This document shows, piece after piece, positions 61,946 through 64,000 of a DNA stretch of 64,000 nucleotides. The stretch's first letter is position 1. Each line of letters opens with the position of its first letter. This stretch comes from Sphagnum magellanicum (lineage: Eukaryota > Streptophyta > Sphagnopsida > Sphagnales > Sphagnaceae), in assembly GCA_021904315.1 (NCBI GenBank), contig CM038908.1, positions 36,074,001 to 36,138,000 of the forward strand, written 5' to 3'. The notes under the pieces are model-generated. The model saw only the letters and a program-made list of their open reading frames with translations. It was not told where the DNA came from and did not search any database. The position numbers and the translations under genes were made by a program.

Positions 61946-62930
61946 TAGAGCCTAAAGCTGCTCTCCCTAAACCAGGGTCAATGTACCATTGTCACTGGAA
62001 TTTGTTATTTTTGAGGCAGATTCCAGATTGATAAAGTGCCTTGAAGGGTACAAAGAAGATTATGTTTTTGTAATGTGCTTCCAAATACAGTGGAAAAATT
62101 TGTTGTTGGCACTAGATATAATTGAGGTGATAGTTGTAATAGTTTGAGCATCTCGGGCGATCCCTTTCCAAATGGCTTTGCATGACTGTGGCTGGCCACC
62201 CAAAGGCATTAATTCCTTGTGACAGAGTGCTTGAAAAACCTTCGGCATCAGAAAGGCTTTTGATGGAGGAATTGTTTTTTTCACACCCGAGTGGTGGAGT
62301 ACTCATCCAAAATGTCATGTTGGTGTCCTTTTTCAGGAGCTGCTGGAGATGCTCTTAGCTCCTAAATAGAAGGATTAGCACTCCACAGTTAGCACAATAA
62401 TAAAGACATACCAAGAGCTTGTAACATCTTATGTGAACCTTATATATGAGGGAAGGGCCTCAACAGGTGCTCACACTCTTTTATAAAGACCCATTGGCCT
62501 CTGCAATTCTGAATTGGGTTCACTAAACAGTTTTGTTCCCCCTTCATGTTCCAATTACATTCCTTTGCATTACTTCCAATATAACCTTTTTAAAAATGTT
62601 CCCTAGGATATATTGAGAATATATTCCCATTTTAAAATATCTACAATGTTCCCAATGTGTTCTCCATTTTGAAAAGGTTTAGGTTTTCATAAATATAAGT
62701 TTATTGAAAAATAAATAAACTTAACCATACATTTTAAACAAGTTATTGCATTTGATTGGTTGTAGATAATTAATATTACATAATCTTTATCTTGGAGTGT
62801 TTGCACTAGTTGAATAAAACTAGTTACACATTTATTTTTTTGGGTTTAATTGTGTGTAATGGAGATGAAACCAAATTTTGTCTTAAACTAGACCAACTTT
62901 AACTTCTTTGTGAAAATGATAAAAATTGAA
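61946..62930. other. Intergenic DNA with an orphan MITE-like end
   Basis: GAGCTGCTGGAGATGCTC (62337-62354) followed by TTA resembles the right end of the MITE family at 54.3 kb; no left partner is evident. Overlapping minus-strand frames of 64-74 codons (62005-62318) match nothing known to me. Confidence 0.45.
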
Positions 62931-62939
62931 GGTTTAAAT

Positions 62940-63750
62940 CAATGTTGTTATGTGGGTATATGTTTTTTTGATATGTCCTAAGGTAATGGTGAACGCAAAA
63001 TTTCAATTTATTTAATCAATGGGTAAAGGCTTATTATGATTTCTTTTCATTAGGGTAGGGTTTAGGTACCCCTTATCCCTTGTTAGGGTAAGAAAGGGTG
63101 AATACTTTATTTTATTTAATAAAAATGAGATTTTTTTTCACATTTTGGAATTTATTTATGCAATTTTCATAGGCTTAAATCTAGTGGGACAATGCACACA
63201 TGTGATATCAAATTACAATAATAAAATTTCATAAAAATGTTTTTAATTATTACTTTTAAACATACATAAAATGAAAGGCCATTGAATCAAATTGGACAAC
63301 ATGCCACTTGCCTCACTAAACATAAATGCAAATCTAAAAATCAAAATTTAGCATATCAACAAGCTCAACAAAGTGATCTAATTGGTTTTCAAACTCTAGT
63401 TCCAACCCAAGGTTCAATAGCAATGAAAGCACACACATAACTCATCACATTCTTTCTCAATTCTAGACACCTTGCACAACAATCACAAATATGAGTAACG
63501 ACCATTTTAAGGTTTATGTGAAACTTACCTTAACAAGATTTACTTGGGTTTAAGAACATACTCATCTTCAAGTAAGGATATTTTTGAGATTTATCTAGGG
63601 TCATGAAATGGCTATATTTTTTCAAATTTATATACCTTTGGGTATGCATTCAATTATGGTATATTGCTTTTGAAAAAATTGGATAAGGAAAATAATATAC
63701 CTTACCCATACCTAACAGGTCAATCCATGTAAATGATATACCCACACAAC
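62940..63750 (-). mobile_element. Internally deleted hAT derivative (non-autonomous)
   Basis: The first ~300 bp match the left flank of the 36.2-kb hAT element (GGGTATAT, TCAATTTATTTA, TATTATGATTT, CTTAAATCTAGTGGGA, ACACATGTGATATC). The last ~230 bp match its right flank (CACCTTGCACAA, AGATTTACTTGGGTTT, TCATGAAATGG, AAATTTATATACCTTTG). The ~3.1-kb transposase-bearing interior is replaced by about 250 bp without coding capacity. Order and orientation match the long copy, so the strand follows its transposase. Confidence 0.8.
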
Positions 63751-64000
63751 ATTAGTTTAAATATCTAAAAAATTGGTCTCAAAATTAAACTCAAGGTTTC
63801 ATTTTTTAAAATTAAAATTAGGACTAATGGTTTTTTTAAAAATTAAAAATTGGACAACTTTGATATACATGTATGCATCGATGTTGGGTGGGTGTAAACT
63901 TTTGAATATGCTAGTTACTATTGGTATTGAATTGTTTTTTTAAAAATTGCACCAACCTAATATTAGATCTTTTTTTAAAAAATCCATACTAGTTTCGTTT
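63751..64000. other. AT-rich DNA to the window edge
   Basis: A TTTTTTTAAAAATT-like phrase occurs three times (about 63830, 63936, 63970). No gene is visible. Confidence 0.5.

Noticed and set aside
1..64000. CRISPR arrays, operons, phage or bacterial systems
   Set aside because: The spliced plant genes, telomere motifs and transposons show this is a plant nuclear region; the tandem arrays have no repeat-spacer structure.

Overview
This is nuclear DNA from a land plant. Evidence: introns with GT..AG borders, two plant-type spliced genes, many Arabidopsis-type telomere heptamers (TTTAGGG/AAACCCT), AT-rich intergenic DNA, and decayed plant transposon families. Low gene density, visible scarcity of CpG outside three short islands, and old, stop-ridden transposons point to a large, methylated, repeat-rich genome. 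The style of the repeats and the divergent LONGIFOLIA-type protein make me lean towards a plant outside the flowering plants. That placement is an inference I cannot prove.

Layout. 0.5-1.1 kb is a CpG-rich, promoter-like island with no convincing gene behind it. 1.1-7.3 kb is AT-rich DNA with a ~238 bp near-perfect palindrome at 5.9-6.1 kb. 7.3-8.9 kb is a dead Ty1/copia pol. 11.1-11.9 kb has telomere-like blocks and an exact 41-bp nine-copy minisatellite, directly before NOP16 (12.29-13.66 kb, four exons), which has a telo box upstream of its start codon. 15.7-18.6 kb carries two more minisatellites. 18.6-36 kb is mostly degenerate DNA with hairpins, a telomere-derived ~43-bp minisatellite (27.6-28.0 kb), an inverted-repeat element (28.05-29.03 kb) and dimeric dispersed repeats. 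36.2-40.0 kb is a hAT transposon with a broken transposase on the minus strand; an internally deleted relative lies at 62.9-63.75 kb. 44.15-44.44 kb is a second orphan CpG-rich island. 46.4-48.9 kb is a decayed reverse-transcriptase element on the minus strand. 53.05-60.43 kb holds the second gene, a LONGIFOLIA/TRM-type protein of about 1,370 residues in five coding exons, with a Harbinger-like MITE just before its start codon. Beyond it are more repeats.

The two genes are functionally unrelated. NOP16 serves 60S ribosome assembly in the nucleolus. The LONGIFOLIA/TRM protein belongs to the family that recruits the TON1-TRM-PP2A complex to cortical microtubules and controls cell elongation. 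No gene cluster or new multi-gene system is visible. The most informative content is transposon biology: a hAT element and its deletion derivative, a telomere-heptamer minisatellite whose unit lengths mostly change in ~7-bp steps, and a MITE in a gene leader.
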